Part shown: in pieces, positions 35,660 to 46,839 of the stretch
Layout of the letters: every line of letters starts with the position of its first letter
Position numbering within the stretch: the stretch's first letter is position 1
Assembly (NCBI GenBank): GCA_037447655.1
Contig: JBBHKE010002075.1
Location: forward strand, 236,081-292,729
Origin: Zygnema cylindricum
Lineage: Eukaryota > Streptophyta > Zygnematophyceae > Zygnematales > Zygnemataceae
Reading direction: 5' to 3'
DNA length: 56,649 bases
Translations under genes and position numbers: made by a program
The notes under the pieces: model-generated
What the model was told of the DNA's origin: nothing
Database searches by the model: none
What the model saw: only the letters and a program-made list of their open reading frames with translations

Positions 35660-37537
35660 AATTTTACCACCTACGGTGTGTCAAATCCAACTATTTATTA
35701 TCCATCGTGGTATCATTAGACGTTGGTTTTTAACCAATTGACCAAAAATTAGAAAAAAATAGGATAGAATGATGGTAAAGAACGCATGTTCTATGGAATT
35801 TCGGGTTCCTTGTTTCTCAAAGCTCACGGTATTAATTTTAATCTTTTGATTTTTATTGCAAGGTTTTTTCTTTTCATGGTTTGATCAACTATTAAAACTA
35901 GAATATCATGTATGTCCAATATTATCACAATTGATGGGTGGTTGGCCTTTTATTGTGAGATGGGTTTGTCTCCGTGTTGGTTTTTCAAGGTTGAACCACA
36001 TTACATATTTAACACTTGCGGAGGAACCCATGTTTGAGTAAGATTAGTAATGTGATTCTTTTTTTTGCAATTTCCCCTTATACTTACGATCATTGAGCAT
36101 TTTTCCTCCATGATAGTAGTTATTCTTAAGAAATGTATTTATTAAAGCCAACTTGGGCGTCGCATTTTGATATCGTTCTGATGTTACAAGGTTACTACGT
36201 AGCATATCACACAATTGTCGGTGTTAATAGTCTATTGATAATTTATTGGCTTTCATGATAGTTCTATTGTTTCCATGATACTGTGCTTACGTTGTTGAAA
36301 AAAGTACAATAGGTTTACTCCTTAATATTAAATTTTATTGAAAGATTCGTGACTCCATAACAAGTGTGTTTCCCTAATTGGGGATAGCTTGTGTGTCTTT
36401 GATTACTATTAAATGAATACACACAATTGATGGCCATTATGCCTCTTCTTTTTTGCTGATGTCCATTTGTGTCTTTTGATTGTGAGCTTTATTTCCCAAA
36501 CATCCATTGAAATTGTCGTCTGTAACAAGGTGACTATACGAGTAATCAACGTTGATGAGTTCCACAATCACCCACATGTAGAGAACTTGAATATTGTAAA
36601 AAATCCTAAAAAACGCTTCCGGTGATTTTTGGCCATAGATCAATAAGATCATGGGATGTTATATTTTCATGTGTGATATTTTCCAAAGGGAAAACACAAT
36701 TTAAAGTTCAAGAAAATAGGATTTTTGGCAACGTCACGACCTTCCTCGACAAAGTTGGGCCAGTATGGATTGCCACCCGTTTAACATTGTCACCAAGCGG
36801 TCCTCAAAATAGTGCACTTTCTCCACCATAAAAGCAAAAGCCATCACATTTTTGTATCAATCCATATTCCAAAACCTCCAAGAAGATTTCATCAGTGAAT
36901 ATGGTATGCATTTTACCTCTCTTTTTCAGATGTTATTTTGTTGTTCTTCCTCGAGAGTCTACCCTTTACTTGTGAGTGTCAACCCTTTTTTCACGAGGGA
37001 ATTCGATGATATTGCAAATATAGCAATAACATTCCGATTTTTGAAATTTTCACCGAATTTGTTTTGTTACCCAATCAAATGTAATTTTTTTATCTAGACT
37101 GAAAATAGCCTATTATTGAAATCGGGAGATTTCATGTCTATTGAGAACTATTTCAAACATGTTATTCTAATAAAACAATGTATACATACATATGTGAATT
37201 TATTTTTTCAGTTAAAAATTTAGATTTCCGTAAATTTTATATGCCTGGAAATTTGTTATTTCTTTCTCTTTGTTAGATCACTATTCTCATCTAGTTTCAA
37301 AATGTCAAAAGTCAGATTCTTTTTCCAGGCTTCTTTTACATCCTTGTTAAGGTGCAAAACGAAAACATTCCAACCTTCAGCCGAAATATGATTTCAAATT
37401 CCTATTCTACCTCTACAACAAAGATCGTTTGCAAGACAAAAAAAGTGTTGTATTCTTTTACTATAACCATGCATGTACCTATTTTCTTATGTTTATTTTG
37501 TGTAGAAGATGCATTCTCCCTCCCACAATTCACTCAC
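35660..37537 (-). other. Intron between LRR exons 1 and 2, unassigned
   Basis: About 1.9 kb of AT-moderate sequence unlike the low-complexity tracts. Some stretches look as if they once coded (for example minus strand 36437-36652), but I recognise no domain, LTR or inverted-repeat ends. It may be an old transposon. Confidence 0.4.
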
Positions 37538-37609
37538 AAGTGCTTCAATCTTGTGAGGTTCCCAATCTCCGGCGCAATACGCCCCTCCAATTGAAGATAA
37601 AGCAAATTT
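37538..37609 (-). CDS. LRR gene copy 1, LRR exon 1
   Basis: 72-bp exon between GTGCAG and GTGAGT. It encodes a repeat ending GRIAPEIGNLTRLKHL; the plus-strand gene has GGSIAPEIGNLTRLSYL in the same place. This first repeat differs from the IPSSIGQL type of the later repeats in both genes. Confidence 0.85.
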
Positions 37610-38409
37610 CTGCACCACCCGGCCGCATAGGTTTTTGAACAATGTCCCTGTATTGTCTCTTTTCCACTCCCCCCCTTTCTCCCCATCCTCACGACCCGCC
37701 TCCCATTTGTTGACTAACAAGTTCCCACTATCTCACTCAAGAAAACTGCCCTTCCCCTCTCAGACAAACCAAAAGTGACCCGTCAACAAGTTGCCATAAA
37801 ATATTTTACAACCCCCCCACCCCCTTTCATTATTTATGCCATAGATATTTTTTCACCCCCATTCCCCTGTTGTCAATCCACTCCCCAAACATCGCCCTCC
37901 CTCATCACCTTCCCCCCTCCGTCGGCCGGTTTCCAAATGCCTCTGCGGAGGGGTTCGGAGGGGAGAATGGAAAAAAGGGGAAGGGTGCAACGGCCACCAC
38001 GCCACAGAAAAAAAATCTTTATCCTACAATTCCTCGTACTTCATCCATTTAAATCTCTCAGCAATCCTCTCCTCTCACCCTGCCTCGCCCTCCGTCCTCC
38101 CCTAAACCCTTTAAATTTGGATGAAATTTTCATCGCAAAATTTTGCAGTTCTCACTTTGTCCTTTGTCTCTCTTTTCTCCCTCCCCTTTTCCCCCCTTCT
38201 TTCTCTCCCGCCGTTGTCCCCTTAGGCCTCGCCAAGACCCAAGCATCCCTTTAAAATCCCATTGCGGCAAAGAGTGTGGCCGACTGTGCGTTAAAATTAA
38301 GTGCGAAATTTAGTGCGAAATGGAGAAATTAGCGGTGTGGAGGGAGGAAGGGATGGAGCGGATCTGTCACAGCAAAGTGTGCACGCAGTCATTTAAAATA
38401 ACCATTCAC
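37610..38409 (-). other. Intron 2 of LRR gene copy 1
   Basis: Homologous throughout to intron 2 of the plus-strand gene (52476-53426) and to the relic at 8748-9220. Shared landmarks include repeated TTCGCACT words near the donor and GGGTCTTGGCGAGGCCTAAG near 38225. Confidence 0.7.
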
Positions 38410-38551
38410 ATTTTATATACGCGACGAGAATTGTCGCATCGAAAGGGCACAGTGTCGTACCGCGAGTCGAGATCTCCTCCTGTCGAACATTTTATGGCGG
38501 GAAACTGCTCCTTGTTCGCAACGGCCGCCTTCACCGCCTCCAGAGCCGACT
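38410..38551 (-). CDS. LRR gene copy 1, exon 2 (N-terminal cap)
   Basis: Acceptor GCTGCAG, then SALEAVKAAVANKEQFPAI, two cysteines (AIKC and PFRC) and RVYK, ending at a GTGAAT donor. It is the counterpart of exon 2 of the plus-strand gene (SAMEAVRAAVEHKESFPAI). This matches the layout of a plant LRR N-terminal cap, whose paired cysteines close the end of the LRR solenoid, but the usual Trp is missing. Length 142 bp, phase 1 in and phase 2 out. Confidence 0.8.
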
Positions 38552-38693
38552 CTGCAGCACAAGTACGGACACACGTGTCAGTATGGACGGACTCGTCAGA
38601 AGATCGGTTTGGAGCAACATTTCGCACGTGTGAATACATGGACTGCACACCTAAAAAAGAGGGGATACGATAGTCAAAGAGGGAAGGACTTAC

Positions 38694-38789
38694 TGTCCTG
38701 CTTCGCCATGGGTCCACTGTAGTCTCCCATTGCAAGTGCCACGTGGCACGCTAGATCAACAATGTCACCGTGACAGCGGTGGCAGCCAT
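38694..38789 (-). pseudogene. LRR gene copy 1, exon 1 (signal peptide, frameshifted)
   Basis: ATG at 38787-38789 opens MAATAVTVTLLI and then meets TAG. The exon is 96 bp against 97 bp in the paralogue (52108-52204). The lost base lies at GATCTAGCG, versus GATCTTTGCG. After the gap the two copies align again through GGACCCATGG to the same GACA|GTAAGT donor. The hydrophobic N-terminus would be a secretion signal in an intact gene. An in-frame ATG further downstream could start translation but would lack the signal peptide. Confidence 0.8.
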
Positions 38790-38819
38790 GGCTGCGCGAG
38801 GCAAAAGATTGGCAATGAG

Positions 38820-38831
38820 CGCCACGTGGCA
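38820..38831 (-). promoter_or_regulatory. G-box upstream of LRR gene copy 1
   Basis: GCCACGTGGC lies about 32 bp upstream of the exon 1 ATG and is conserved in sequence and near-conserved in position with 52049-52060 of the paralogue. CACGTG G-boxes bind plant bZIP and bHLH factors. Flanking bases (TGCCACGTGGCG, then ATTGCCAATC against ATTACCATC) also match. Regulation is inferred only. Confidence 0.55.
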
Positions 38832-39184
38832 GTTTCAGTAAAACAAACCTTTCAATTCCGATTGATTAGGGTTTTGAATTGTAAGTGGAAGCCCCTTTCT
38901 TTTCTTTTTTTTCACACGTGCGACGCAGCTTTGCGAACGTATATAAGGGAAAAAAACGTTTGACCTTCCTCACTGACTTTAGTACGATTCACTCGTGCGG
39001 AGTCTTTATAGTTGTACGGTCGGATTTAGGCAAGGCCTACAAGGGAAGGTGTCGATCTTCCCTCCCTGTGGCAGGTCAGCATATATCCGCTGAATATCGG
39101 AAATCACTGTTCAAATCCAGAAATTTTTCGGGCCCAGCATCGGATGTTTCGTCGACCGGAGTCGTCTCAGGTACATATGCTTGG

Positions 39185-39647
39185 CAGAGGTCGCAATCGC
39201 GTACCCCATCCGTACGCTATCCGTACATGATCCATACCTTATCCGTACCCTATCCGTACCCGGTGGGCCGCGTCGGATCCGGAAAGGATTTGGATTTAGA
39301 GGCCGGCCGGATTCGGTCGGGTGATTAAAAAAAAAAAAAAACTCGGGTACGGCCGGGTAAACAAAATACTAAAGAAATTGAAGGTTTCATAGGTACGTAC
39401 TACTACCGTACTGTGATATCAATACTATCCAACGTTAATGTACTTTGTACTACTAATATTGTACTTATTCGGGTACGGGTAGTCGCTAAAATTAGAGTTT
39501 CGGTTTTTTTTTTTAGTAAATGCGTGTCGGGTACCGGGTAACAATTTAGTAGCGTGACGTCACCCGGCCGGATTTCAAGTGATCAGAGTTCGAAAAAAAA
39601 AAATTGTCGGATTCGAATATCTGAAATTTTGACTTTTGCGACCTCTG
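39185..39647. mobile_element. hAT-like MITE (copy a)
   Basis: Terminal inverted repeats CAGAGGTCGCAA and TTGCGACCTCTG. Flanks are ATGCTTGG (39177-39184) and ATGCCTGT (39648-39655), an imperfect 8-bp target duplication as expected for hAT. Interior: GTAC-rich repeats such as ATCCGTACC and runs of A or T. No transposase frame. Confidence 0.65.
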
Positions 39648-40128
39648 ATGCCTGTTTTGTGCGTACGTTTCTTCAAAACTTTGTCAAACGTAAGCCGATC
39701 TTACAAAAAAAGTACATTAATTGTACATCATAGAAGTACAGCTATAAAGAGGTTTAAGTACTTGAAAAAGAATGACGACCGTGAGATTAGATCCGATGTT
39801 CTATAGATTGGCTCCGATGTGCTATAGATTGGCCAGGTACATGAGACAGAGGTCGCAAAAGTCAAAAAAATTCATACCCGAAACCGACCGTTTTTTTTTT
39901 TCAAAATCTGAGTAACCGACGCCCAACCGAGTTTTGTCACGCTCCAAAACTGTTAACCGTTAACCGACCGTCGTTTACGAAAAAAAAAATTAACCGAATC
40001 TTGATTTTTCGCGACTAACCGTGCCCGCCCGTAACCGAAAAAATACAAAATTAATCAATGTACAACGGAATAAGCCAATAATTACGATTTGTCATGTTCC
40101 CTAAGATTTGCGAAATGAAAAGTGTTAC

Positions 40129-40600
40129 TACCGTGTCAGATTTGCGACGCTTTGTCGCGTTCCCTAAGATATGCGAAATGAATAGTGTACTACACCGCGA
40201 ATCGTTATTAGCGTTGAGAAATTATTAGTGTCAAGAAAAAATTAGCTTCATTTATTTTAATTTAGTACCACGAGACGTGGCAGATTATGGTCCACGTCCT
40301 TAAATAGTGTAATTTATTCTATTTAAGGTATTAATGTCAAAATTTTGGGGCGCCGATATAGAGTTCATAACGCTAATAACGATTCGCGGTGTACTGTGTC
40401 AGATTTGCGACGCTTTGTCGCGTTGCCTAAGATTTGCGAAATGAATATTGTACTACCGTGTCAGATTTGAGACGCTTTGTCACTTTCCCTAAGATTTTCG
40501 AATTGAATAGTGTACTACTGTGTCAGATTTGCGACGCTTTGTCGCGTTCCCTTTGATTTGCGAAATAAATAGCTTACCGTGTCAAATTTGCGACGGTAAT
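40129..40600. repeat. 62-63-bp minisatellite within the hAT element
   Basis: Units begin GTGTCAGATTTGCGACG, followed by TTTGTCGCGTTCCCTAAGAT and GCGAAATGAATAGTGTAC. Copies start near 40135, 40396, 40459, 40521 and (partial) 40580. The first copy is separated from the rest by the MITE at 40193-40391. Related units occur in hAT copy c near 49690-49760. Confidence 0.75.
40193..40391. mobile_element. TA-target MITE, 199 bp
   Basis: Inverted ends CACCGCGAATCGTTATTAG and CTAATAACGATTCGCGGTG with TA on each side. Same family as 43241-43797 and 49756-50312. It is nested in a minisatellite unit of the hAT element, so it is the younger insertion. Confidence 0.75.
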
Positions 40601-40858
40601 CATGATGCCACATACTTCCACGATACCAAAAGTACAAAGAACAATAATGTTGGAAATAAAAAGTACAAAATTTTCATTTTTTTTGGTTTTTTGTTTGACT
40701 GACCGGAACTGACTGTTTTTTTTTTCCAGGTGAGTCAACCGACCGTAACCGCCCGAACCCCAAAATTTGGCAACCGAATCCGTTCAGGATCCGGCGCGGG
40801 CGGTCAGTTAATGGTCGGTCACGGTTTCGGTTGACCGTTTGCGACCTCTAACATGAGA

Positions 40859-41657
40859 AAGTGACGAGGTGTGGAGACTCAAGAAAAAAAAAAAAAAAAA
40901 AAACAGTACTGCGCAATACGGGCCTTCGATCTTTCGATCCATATCGGCCATACCACTGAGTATGGGCTTCGATGCTGTCAACGCAAATTTGTTGAAATTA
41001 CAACATTGGACGAAACGTGTTTGTCTTTGCTTGTTAGTACATGCTGCTTGTTTGCCCAGAAAGTACAGTACTGTAGTCATGGCACTACCGACATCGACGG
41101 TGACATGTTGATTTGTCTTTTCAGGAAACGGTCTCGCCGTACTGTAAATTTGTCCATCGTGGCATCGTTTCCAAGAGAGCCAATCCGTACAACTCATCCG
41201 CGCGAGTCGCGTCAGCAAATTTGAGTACGGTTTTTGAAGTTTCAATCCACAGATTCGATTATCTCCCTTTCGTAAGATTGCGTACCGTACAGAAATGTTA
41301 ACGGTAGATTCCAATAGGGAATCCATATACAGCTCGAAGTCGACAAAGGTTCTCGACATTCAAGTTTCGGTACTCGAAATTAGCTCTTTCATACCTGAAA
41401 TGGTACAACGTTGTGGATGATGTGTATTTTTCCTTTCTTCGATATCCTCGATGTTGTTTGTTGGCCGGAAAGGTTTAGTACGGCACTGCCAACGTCAATG
41501 ATGACGTGTCACTAAACTGTATTTTTGTCTTTCTGGGAATAAGGCCTTTCGTACTGTGAAACATACATCGAGTCGTTTTTATCAAGCGAACCATTCGCTT
41601 ACAACTCATCGGAGTGAATTGCGTCAGCAAAGATGAGCACGGTTTGGAAACAGAGAG
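40859..41657. repeat. Degenerate tandem pair of about 0.4 kb
   Basis: Segment 41050-41230 is repeated at 41465-41650 (GTACGGCACTGCC against ATGGCACTACC, CGTACTGTAAA against CGTACTGTGAAA, CGTCAGCAAA in both). A third copy lies inverted at 49050-49412. No frame or known domain recognised. Confidence 0.6.
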
Positions 41658-41660
41658 TAA

Positions 41661-42429
41661 GGGTGTGTCCCCATGTGCATAAATAAGGGTTTTTTCCTGT
41701 TGTTTTGCCGTAAAACTTAGCGCCGTACTGCCTAAGTTGCAACCATACGAAGGAATCGCAAATTTGTAGAGTACAATTTGCGTCATCCCTGAACTTAGGA
41801 TGTACGAAAATTTGTCGTCTTGTGCTTTTCGACCCACTTCGACGACAAAAAACGTCATCTTCAACCTTATTTTTAAATCACATGCGCTATGTGATTTAAA
41901 ATTATGTTTTTTCGATTGACAAATAGGAACATATTTTTGCACGTGCCGTAAATTTCGACAAAAATCCTACGATTTCCAAGGACAAAGAAAAGTACATAGT
42001 TTGCTATATTTTGTCCGTTTGCGTTCTAATACGACATAGAAAAGTACACAATTTGTTTGGATTTGTCCGTTTTCGTCTAGTACAGATTTCTTGTTTTGCA
42101 GGGGTCTTCAAATTCCGATGCCATATCACGTCGAGCAGACAGGCGACGCGAAGACAAGCGCATCTTCTTCGACCGTGAAACTGCACAGGCTGGAAGGCGC
42201 TACGTCTACAATGTCACGGTAAGACGTGCGACGTCACACGCAGGTACAAAAAACAACGTGCGACCACAGATTGTAGCCGTCACAGGTACTGTCGACGTAT
42301 ACAATCGTCACAAGCGTAAGTTATGATTTCGTCCTTATACACATAGGGACACTTGAACACCGGGTCCGGCGGATCCGGGCTAAAATACAAAGTAATTTCG
42401 CTAAGTTACAAGTACATGGGGACACACCC
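41661..42429. mobile_element. PIF/Harbinger-like element, copy 1 (769 bp)
   Basis: Inverted ends GGGTGTGTCCCCATGT and ACATGGGGACACACCC, with TAA directly outside both ends (41658-41660 and 42430-42432). A 3-bp TWA target with G-rich ends is the PIF/Harbinger pattern. It shares subterminal sequence with three other copies here. It contains an exon-like segment (42102-42218). Confidence 0.75.
42102..42218 (+). other. Exon-like open segment inside Harbinger-like copy 1
   Basis: Bounded by TTGTTTTGCAG and GTAAGACG, 117 bp with no stop in one frame. It includes the basic stretch RADRRREDKRIFFDRE and GRRYVYNVT. Copy 2 has a related but eroded stretch ending LYVYDVRQ (about 46260-46350). It could be a remnant of the element's own protein or a captured host exon; I do not recognise the domain. 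Confidence 0.4.
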
Positions 42430-42551
42430 TAAGATTTTATCACAATCCATTGATTGGATTCTATAACTTTAAACATAAATGTGCACAATGAACAAGTATC
42501 GATATCGTTGGAGATTGATGACGCTGCAAAAAAAGCCACTGGTAGGGCTTA

Positions 42552-43142
42552 AGGTATGTCCCCATTTAATCGGTACTTTGGCAAATTATTTTGGACTGTA
42601 GTATAGATTCTCCGTACTACTTTGAAGAGCGTGTCTCATTCTAAAAAGTGTGAGATACAAGCGATAGTGTGAGAGGGAGAGAGGAGAGGCGCGACGGCGA
42701 AAAATTATGCAAAGGACCCATGAATTCAAGTGGAAGTTCGAGACCCCTGCAAATTTTTTTCCGTACATAGCGCGTGACGGGTACGGAGAAAAATAGCGAG
42801 GACTCTCCCTCGTCCAAAATTTTTACAAATCGTGTGGCGCGTGCGTGGTTCGTTTTTCATTCGCTGTTTGGGCGGTACTTCACTAAAATCACCTCCTCGA
42901 TGTGATTTTGGATGAAGTTTTTTTTTGGGCTGGATTCTCTTGCCCGGGGGTCGAAAAGGGGAAAACGCCAAAATGCATTCATATGACGACAAACACGCCG
43001 TACATCGAAAGTATGAATTGACGAATACTTTAATTTGGTAAACATAATTTTCTCGTACGGTTAAAGTTTTTTTCCAAGTTCCCTGAATTTTAGGGCAAAA
43101 AGACAAAGAAAAGTATGTACTTTAATACATGGGGACGTACCC
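42552..43142. mobile_element. PIF/Harbinger-like element, copy 3
   Basis: Ends AGGTATGTCCCCAT and ATGGGGACGTACCC, with TTA at 42549-42551 and 43143-43145. About 590 bp. Internal sequence differs from copies 1 and 2 apart from the termini. It includes a short open minus-strand frame (42726-43106) of unknown meaning. Confidence 0.65.
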
Positions 43143-43240
43143 TTACATACACGTTTTTTCTTTGGCCGATTTTATTTTCATTCAAATGTGCGAAGGAACA
43201 GCAGGCGTCGTACAATAATAGGAGGAGCTACAGTACAGTA

Positions 43241-43797
43241 CACCGCCAATCGCTATTAGCGTAGTGTACGCTAATTCCGTCCTGCTTTTTTTTTTTTTAT
43301 TCTCCATTAGCGTAGTTCATTCTATTTCTTCCTTTACTCCATTTAGGGTTATTTTTAGTACCATACAAAACGGAAGTACGTCATATTTTAATTAGTATGG
43401 TGTACGGACAGTGTCAGACGTACACAATTGTACCTTTTTAAGTGAAAAAGTATAATTAATGAGTTTTAGTAACCGTGAAAGCATGAGAATGTGCGCTCTA
43501 AAAATGGGCTATAATCGGGTTGTCAAAAATCACGTTCGCACATATTCGTCTAGCAACCACGTTTCGACCGTGTGAACGTACGATTTGTGTACGATTTTTC
43601 AGATTTTGTACGAATGCATATATTAGTGTATGCATGTTTGCCACCGACAATTTTTTTTTTCAAAGACCCAAATTAGAATTATTAAACAATTAGAATGTAT
43701 GTTTTTTTTCGAAATTTTCAAATTCTTAATTAGCGTAAACCACTGTAATTTTTCATTCACGCTAAAGAAACTTCTAAGCTAATAGCGATTGGCGGTG
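43241..43797. mobile_element. TA-target MITE, 557 bp
   Basis: Inverted ends CACCGCCAATCGCTATTAG and CTAATAGCGATTGGCGGTG with TA on both sides. Same length (557 bp) as the copy at 49756-50312, which is in the opposite orientation. TA duplication suggests a Tc1/mariner-type transposase acting in trans. No coding capacity. Confidence 0.8.
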
Positions 43798-45847
43798 TAC
43801 TGTGTCTTCCGACCATCCTTTGGAAATTCACAGTTGCCGTTACCGTGTTAGTGTCTTTGGCAAAGTTCACAGTCCCGTTACATTGGTCCGTGTGGATTCG
43901 TCGTATCTGAACACAGTCGGTCGTTTGTTGTTTGCTTCGCGACTTTCCTTTTCCTTCAAGCGTGCGACGGAGCAGCCGCCGTCGTACAATATTTTTTTTT
44001 GCAGTTTCGAGTTTCGAACTTTATTGTTGTGGTCGGCGTGGACATATAATTTTTTGGATTCTTGATAGATTTCCATGGTTTAAACGGTTTTTCTTGCGTT
44101 TTTGGCTCTCCGAGGGTTTTCTAAGCGTTTTATGGTTTTTGAGAGCTTTTTTTTTTCTGGGATAATGTAGGGTTTTTTTTTTTTCTTTAAATAATTGTAA
44201 GGGTTTTCATAACTTTCCGCACTTTTATTTTTTACTTTCGAATACTGCGAGGTTTTAGGTTTTAGGATTTTAGGGATTTTGGAGGTTTGGCAAAGTTAGT
44301 GGAGTTTTCTAATTTTTGGAGGCATTTACTTTTTTTAACCAAAATCTGTGTTTTTAAGGCTTTTTATAATGTTTTTAAGTAGGGTATTTCAGTTTTTAAG
44401 GGTTCCTAAGTGGGTGTATAGGGTTCAATTTAGGGATTTTTAGAGCTTTATTTTAGTTTGTTAGGCTTTCTTTTACCCCGGTTTTTACTTTTTTTTGCCG
44501 AATTAGTGTTTTTCATTTACTGTTTTTCCATTAGACTTTTCAAAGGTATATAGCTTATATTTTTGACTATTTTAAATTTCGTGTTTCAAACAAGTGGATG
44601 TATTTTATTTATTTATTTATTTATTTATTTTGTTGGTTTCCAGTTTTTATTGTTTAAGATGTTGTCTTTTGGGTTTTTTTGTTCAAAATTTATATTCTGT
44701 TTATACGTTTCTTTTTGAACTTTTTTTTTTGTAACTTTTTCCGGTTTAAACGTTTTGAAATTCTTTCATTCTTTTCGGTCTTGATTTTTTGTCCATTTCC
44801 GGTTTCATGGTTTTTTTTTCGCCTTTTCCTGTTCTTTTTTTATTTATTTATTTTGGACCAATTTGGACCTAAACCGATAAATTTCCAAATTAAAACCTTA
44901 ATGCGGTATTTCCGGAACATCGTCTGTCCTCTCAACAAATTCAAATTCATTTACCCATTTTAAGTTTTTTTTTAAATCAAATTTGTTATCTTAAGGAAGT
45001 TCGTCTAAGGGTTTTAGTTCTAACCCCTTTCACTTTTCAATTTTGCGTCATTTTTTTTTGTTTATTTTACATTTAAATTTTTATTTGCTGTTTTTTTGGG
45101 GGAGGAAAGAACATACTAAAATATAAACCCTAATAATCCCAATTCCCAAAACCTTAAAAACCTAAAACTTCAAAAATCTAAACTCTAAAAATGTGCAAAA
45201 ATGCCCTTACACCTAAAAATGTTGAAACCCTGAAAATTTAAAATCTAAAAACTATAATTTCCCAGATTCCCAAGAAACGTGAAAATCCTAAAATTTATGA
45301 AAACCCAAAATAAAAATGAACCCTCCAAGATTCCCAAAACTTTGAAAGTGAAATCCTTAAGACACCCTTGCAAGAAATTCCAAAAAAAAAATCTCCCTAG
45401 GAAACTCTAATAAACAATTAAAAACAAGTGTTTTTTTAACATACCAATTTTAATAGTTAACATTAATTAAAAGGAAAAAGATTTCACTTTGAAAACATTG
45501 TGTTACTCCGAGAATATCAGATGACACAGATAATATTGTATAACTCTGAAAATACCCTATAACTTCAAAAATATCAACGTATACTTGTAAAAACTCCTTA
45601 AAAATATTGTTATAAAAAAATTGCTGAAAATTTGTGGTTTAACACTCATTTGATGCTACGATATAGTCCAAGAAAGCCACACTGTATCCAGTGGGCGAAA
45701 CCAAATACCGAGTCGAGGCCCGAAATTTCCAAAAAGAACCTTGTGAGGTTCTACTGCGGTTAACAAATTCGGGTTGGGTGTTACTACAAATTAGGGTTAG
45801 GTGTTACTACAGTTTACTATTTAGGGTTAATAACCACTACTGATTAA
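43798..45847. other. AT-rich region near the centre of the inverted duplication
   Basis: No gene recognised. T/G-rich words such as TTTTAGG and TTTAGGG dominate 44200-44500, and C/A-rich words such as AACCCTAA and CCTAAAA dominate 45110-45300. An (ATTT)n microsatellite lies at about 44606-44630. 43935-44000 resembles 43175-43220 (GTGCGA, then GTCGTACAAT), a local duplication interrupted by the 557-bp MITE. Confidence 0.5.
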
Positions 45848-46601
45848 GGGTACGCCCACATGTGGCCAAGTACGGGTTTTTTTATGTTGTTTTCATTTAC
45901 AATTTAGCGCCGTACTGCCTAAGTTGCGACCGTACAAAGTAATCGCAAATTTGTGGAGTACAATTTGCGTCATCATCGAACTTAGGATGTACGAAGAAGT
46001 GTCGTCGTAAGTTTTTTCGACCCACTCTCACGTCATATTCAACCTTATCATAAACCACATCGGCAATGTGTTTTAAACAATGTAAAACTATTTACATAAG
46101 TGGGAAAACATATTCCCATGTGTGAAAAGTTTTGACAACTGAAAAAGTAGAGTGATGCTCGTTTTTGTCCGCATGCACAAAGCCCCATTTTTTTTTAAGC
46201 GGCCTCGAGAGTGCAGTGTCATTTCACGTAAAGGTGAAAAATCTGCCAAGGTGAAAAATTTGCGAAGTCATGGCGGCCGTACAGGAGAGGTTTACGCAAA
46301 GGCTTGTCGTACAGCCACGAATGAAAGGTTGTACGTCTACGATGTCAGGCAATGACATGCAACATGCCAAATCGTTTCAGAAATTACGATATGTCTTGCG
46401 ACCCTTCAAAAAGGTTCAAAAAATACAATGAGACAAGACAAATTCTACACGTTGACAGCGGTCACGCGCATTATCGATGTATAAAATCGTCACAGAGTCA
46501 ACAATTTCGAGTTAACACATAAAGACACCTTAAATCCGGGTCCGCCAGATTTGCGCTAAAAAACAAAGTTCGCTAAGTTATAAGTATATGGGGTCGTACC
46601 C
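45848..46601. mobile_element. PIF/Harbinger-like element, copy 2 (754 bp)
   Basis: Ends GGGTACGCCCACATGT and ATGGGGTCGTACCC with TAA at 45845-45847 and 46602-46604. The interior aligns with copy 1 in the same orientation over most of its length (TTTAGCGCCGTACTGCCTAA and GAACTTAGGATGTACGAA in both). Confidence 0.75.
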
Positions 46602-46839
46602 TAAGGCTGAGTTTTTTATTTATGTTAACCAATTGAAGGTGAAGTGTCACTATAGGTAACATTATTGGGGGTAAGGTGTCACACTGCTAGACCAATCTAA
46701 AGGTTTTCTTTCGGTAAAGGTAGTTTTTCTAAAAGTACCTTAATTTATCGCCATTTAAAAGCTACTTACATTTTTGTTCAATTTTGTTCGTTTTGCTCTA
46801 CATTGGATCATATGCTGAACATTTATTGCCCTTCACTTA

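Larger units (their letters stand above)
14455..38789 (-). pseudogene. LRR receptor-like gene copy 1 (exons 1-10 seen)
   Basis: Minus-strand gene of about 24 kb with ten recognised exons: signal peptide, Cys-containing N-terminal cap, and eight single-LRR exons with consensus LxxNxLSGxIPSSIGQL. All LRR exons start with the third base of a codon and end with its first two (TT|GT donor), so they are interchangeable in frame. Exon 1 has a 1-bp deletion relative to the plus-strand paralogue, giving TAG at codon 13, and the cap exon lacks the Trp of the paralogue. The LRR exons themselves are open. No transmembrane or kinase exon is visible to the left, where retroelements begin. Plant LRR receptor proteins of this type act at the cell surface; the ligand and signalling part are unknown. 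It could be a pseudogene, use a later start, or contain a sequencing error. Confidence 0.8.
39847..40850. mobile_element. hAT-like element (copy b) with nested MITE
   Basis: Ends AGAGGTCGCAAA and TTTGCGACCTCT are perfect inverted repeats within a C/T-variable outer base. The 8-bp ACATGAGA occurs directly outside both ends (39839-39846 and 40851-40858), a perfect target duplication typical of hAT. Subterminal CCGAAACCG and GTTAACCG words repeat in both arms. It carries about five copies of a 62-63-bp minisatellite and a TA-MITE at 40193-40391. No transposase is present, so it is non-autonomous. Confidence 0.82.

Noticed and set aside
38320-38673. Plus-strand frame of 117 codons
   Set aside because: Antisense of exon 2 and exon 1 of LRR gene copy 1; the minus strand carries the conserved sequence and splice sites.
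40129-40600. CRISPR-like regularly spaced repeats
   Set aside because: The units are contiguous tandem copies without unique spacers and lie inside a hAT transposon in a eukaryotic context.
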